Positions 13,810 through 15,049 of a stretch of 15,049 bases of DNA are shown here, in pieces. The stretch comes from an uncultured Gemmatimonadaceae bacterium (lineage in GTDB: Bacteria > Gemmatimonadota > Gemmatimonadetes > Gemmatimonadales > Gemmatimonadaceae): NCBI GenBank assembly GCA_955652265.1, contig CATPBD010000225.1:1-15049 (forward strand). Reading direction: 5' to 3'. The notes under the pieces were generated by a model that saw nothing but the letters and a program-made list of their open reading frames with translations, was not told where the DNA came from and did not search any database. The translations under genes and the position numbers were made by a program. How positions within the stretch are numbered: position 1 is the first letter of the stretch; each line of letters begins with the position of its first letter.

Positions 13810-15049
13810 AGAATGTTGCCGGGCGCCAGAATGCCCAACGGATCGAGATCCCGTTTTACCGCTGTCATCATGGATATCTGGAGTGGATTCATCTGCAGCG
13901 GGAGCCATCGACGCTTGATCTTGCCTATGCCGTGTTCCGCCGCGACCGTACCACCGAGTGACAGAATCCGCTTCAGCGTTTGCTCAACTACTTCTTCTAT
14001 AGTAGTGAGCTCTTGGGTGTCACGAGCGATGAAGTTCTCATGAGGATGACCATTGCCTGCGTGTCCGTATATGACTGGAGGCTCGAGCCCCCGGCTTGTC
14101 GCAAGTGACCGGGCGATCTGAATCGCGTGTTCCAGCTTTCGGTAAGGAACAGCCCAGTCCGTACCAACTTTTCTCCCTCCCGAATCACGATGTCTTCCTC
14201 CTCTCTCGTTCATCGTGGTGGGAATGCTGTGACGAATTCGTCGCGCTTCTCTCAGGTTTGCTTCGCCGTCGAACACCAGTGGCTCAAAATCCGTGGCAAT
14301 CGATTCAATCAGCTCGAGCCATCGCGCAAGACACGCGTCGAGATCGTCAGTGATCTCCTCCTCGACGTACACCATTGCTCCTGCGTCTGGGGGTATGGCC
14401 GCTGCTGGAGCACTGTGTCGGGCGATTTCCAGCGCTCGCTCGTCGAAGTACTCAATGCAACGTGGAAGAACCGATGTTGTCTCTCGACTGGCAATCACGA
14501 ACTTCAGCGCTTCGCTTTCCTCCTTGAACAGTATTGCAAGCCCCGCCACGCGCGCGGGTAGAGGCACGAGGGCGAGCTCCGCCTCCACGATAATACCCAG
14601 TGTCCCTTCGCTGCCGATGAACCAGTCGATCGGATCGTGTGCAAACGCGTAGCCAACAGTGTTCTTTTCCAGGTCCGATCTGCGGAATTCCAACAGCTCA
14701 CCGCTTGCCATAATTACCTTGAGCGCGCGAACATGCCTTCGAGTCGCCCCATACTTGAAAGTGCGCGCTCCCGAAGCGTTGCACGCGATCGCGCCACCAA
14801 TAGTCGACTCTTCCTCACTCGTAGGGTCGGGCGCGAAGAGCAGACCGGCTGAAGCCGCGGTTTTCTTTATATCACCAACGATCGCGCCGGGGCCAACCTT
14901 GATGGTTCTGGACTTGGTATCGAGATCGCTGATCTGATTCAAGGATCGAAGGGAAAGAAGGATTCCCTTGTCGGTAATCGATGCACCGGTAGTACTGGTC
15001 TGCGCGCCGGCAGGAGTAACAGGTATTCGGTCAGCCGTGGCTCTCTTGA
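13806..15049 (-). CDS. FAD-linked oxidase/dehydrogenase of the GlcD/D-lactate/D-2-hydroxyglutarate type, 5' end outside window
   Basis: The reading frame is open to the right edge, giving 413 visible residues; family members are about 450-480, so some 50 N-terminal residues are missing. An apparent start at 14942 is only an internal TTG: conserved sequence continues upstream as IPVTPAGAQTSTTGASIT, the first FAD-binding loop of the PCMH-type domain. Next come PDPTSEEESTIGGAIACNAS, KYGATRRHVRAL and FIGSEGTLGIIVEAEL. The C-terminal cap domain has YGHAGNGHPHENF, which in relatives is usually GHxGDGNxH, and AAEHGIGKIKRRWL. Such enzymes oxidise D-2-hydroxyacids (D-lactate, glycolate, D-2-hydroxyglutarate) to 2-oxoacids and pass electrons to quinone, cytochrome or an ETF. 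The stop overlaps the start of the serB-like gene, so it leads this operon. Recycling D-2-hydroxyglutarate from SerA fits the context; glycolate oxidation also fits. Substrate not determinable from what is visible. Confidence 0.9.
   Translation of the reverse strand, partial: KRATADRIPVTPAGAQTSTTGASITDKGILLSLRSLNQISDLDTKSRTIKVGPGAIVGDIKKTAASAGLLFAPDPTSEEESTIGGAIACNASGARTFKYGATRRHVRALKVIMASGELLEFRRSDLEKNTVGYAFAHDPIDWFIGSEGTLGIIVEAELALVPLPARVAGLAILFKEESEALKFVIASRETTSVLPRCIEYFDERALEIARHSAPAAAIPPDAGAMVYVEEEITDDLDACLARWLELIESIATDFEPLVFDGEANLREARRIRHSIPTTMNERGGRHRDSGGRKVGTDWAVPYRKLEHAIQIARSLATSRGLEPPVIYGHAGNGHPHENFIARDTQELTTIEEVVEQTLKRILSLGGTVAAEHGIGKIKRRWLPLQMNPLQISMMTAVKRDLDPLGILAPGNIL

Noticed and set aside
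13810..13908. Longer N-terminus for the HAD phosphatase
   Set aside because: The 33 extra codons lie entirely inside the oxidase gene and give a family-unlike, low-complexity leader; the GTGA overlap is the better start.

Overview
The window reads as a compact stretch of ordinary bacterial chromosome from a Gram-negative, GC-rich organism (GC judged by eye, not computed). A Gemmatimonadota-like soil bacterium is my best guess. It rests on the style of MurB (a type-IIb-like enzyme with a WQNLHF segment), a lineage-looking HisA variant loop, secreted paired M16 peptidases and a Wzc-like protein. I could not test this with any search. I see no RNA genes, insertion sequences, phage genes, CRISPR arrays or defence genes.

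Layout. 1-81 (-) is the start of a cold-shock protein that runs off the left edge. 268-693 (-) is a small single-pass membrane protein of unknown function. It is divergent from ispG (+), the Fe-S enzyme of the MEP isoprenoid pathway. ispG meets tail-to-tail, at a shared CTAG, a minus-strand group of three genes: a Wzc/BY-kinase-like membrane protein with a degenerate ATPase site, a free methionine-R-sulfoxide reductase, and a small MESH1-like HD alarmone hydrolase. About 5.0-5.6 kb (-) is a plastocyanin-like lipoprotein followed by an intrinsic terminator. It is divergent from hisA (+), and a perfect CRP-type palindrome sits between the two.

6.5-9.16 kb (-) is a translationally coupled pair of secreted M16 peptidases, one with a complete zinc site and one without. 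The upstream one shares a CATG start with the divergent murB (+). From 10.1 kb to the right edge (-) there is a tightly overlapping four-gene unit, in transcription order: FAD-linked oxidase (5' end outside the window), phosphoserine-phosphatase-like HAD enzyme, class V aminotransferase, and an ABC-F ATPase. The three junctions are 4-nt overlaps (GTGA, ATGA, TTGA). These decide the start codons I chose for the HAD and ABC-F genes.

How the genes may work together. The last unit looks like the aminotransferase and phosphatase steps of serine synthesis beside a D-2-hydroxyacid oxidase, which could recycle D-2-hydroxyglutarate made by SerA. A glycolate/glyoxylate route is the main alternative. 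The Wzc-like/fRMsr/HD group looks like a stress or envelope signalling unit, but its joint role is inference. The observations most worth checking are the CRP-like operator, the catalytically dead BY-kinase homologue, the 12-A tract inside the ABC-F gene, and the serine/2-hydroxyacid operon. I did not find a clearly undescribed system.
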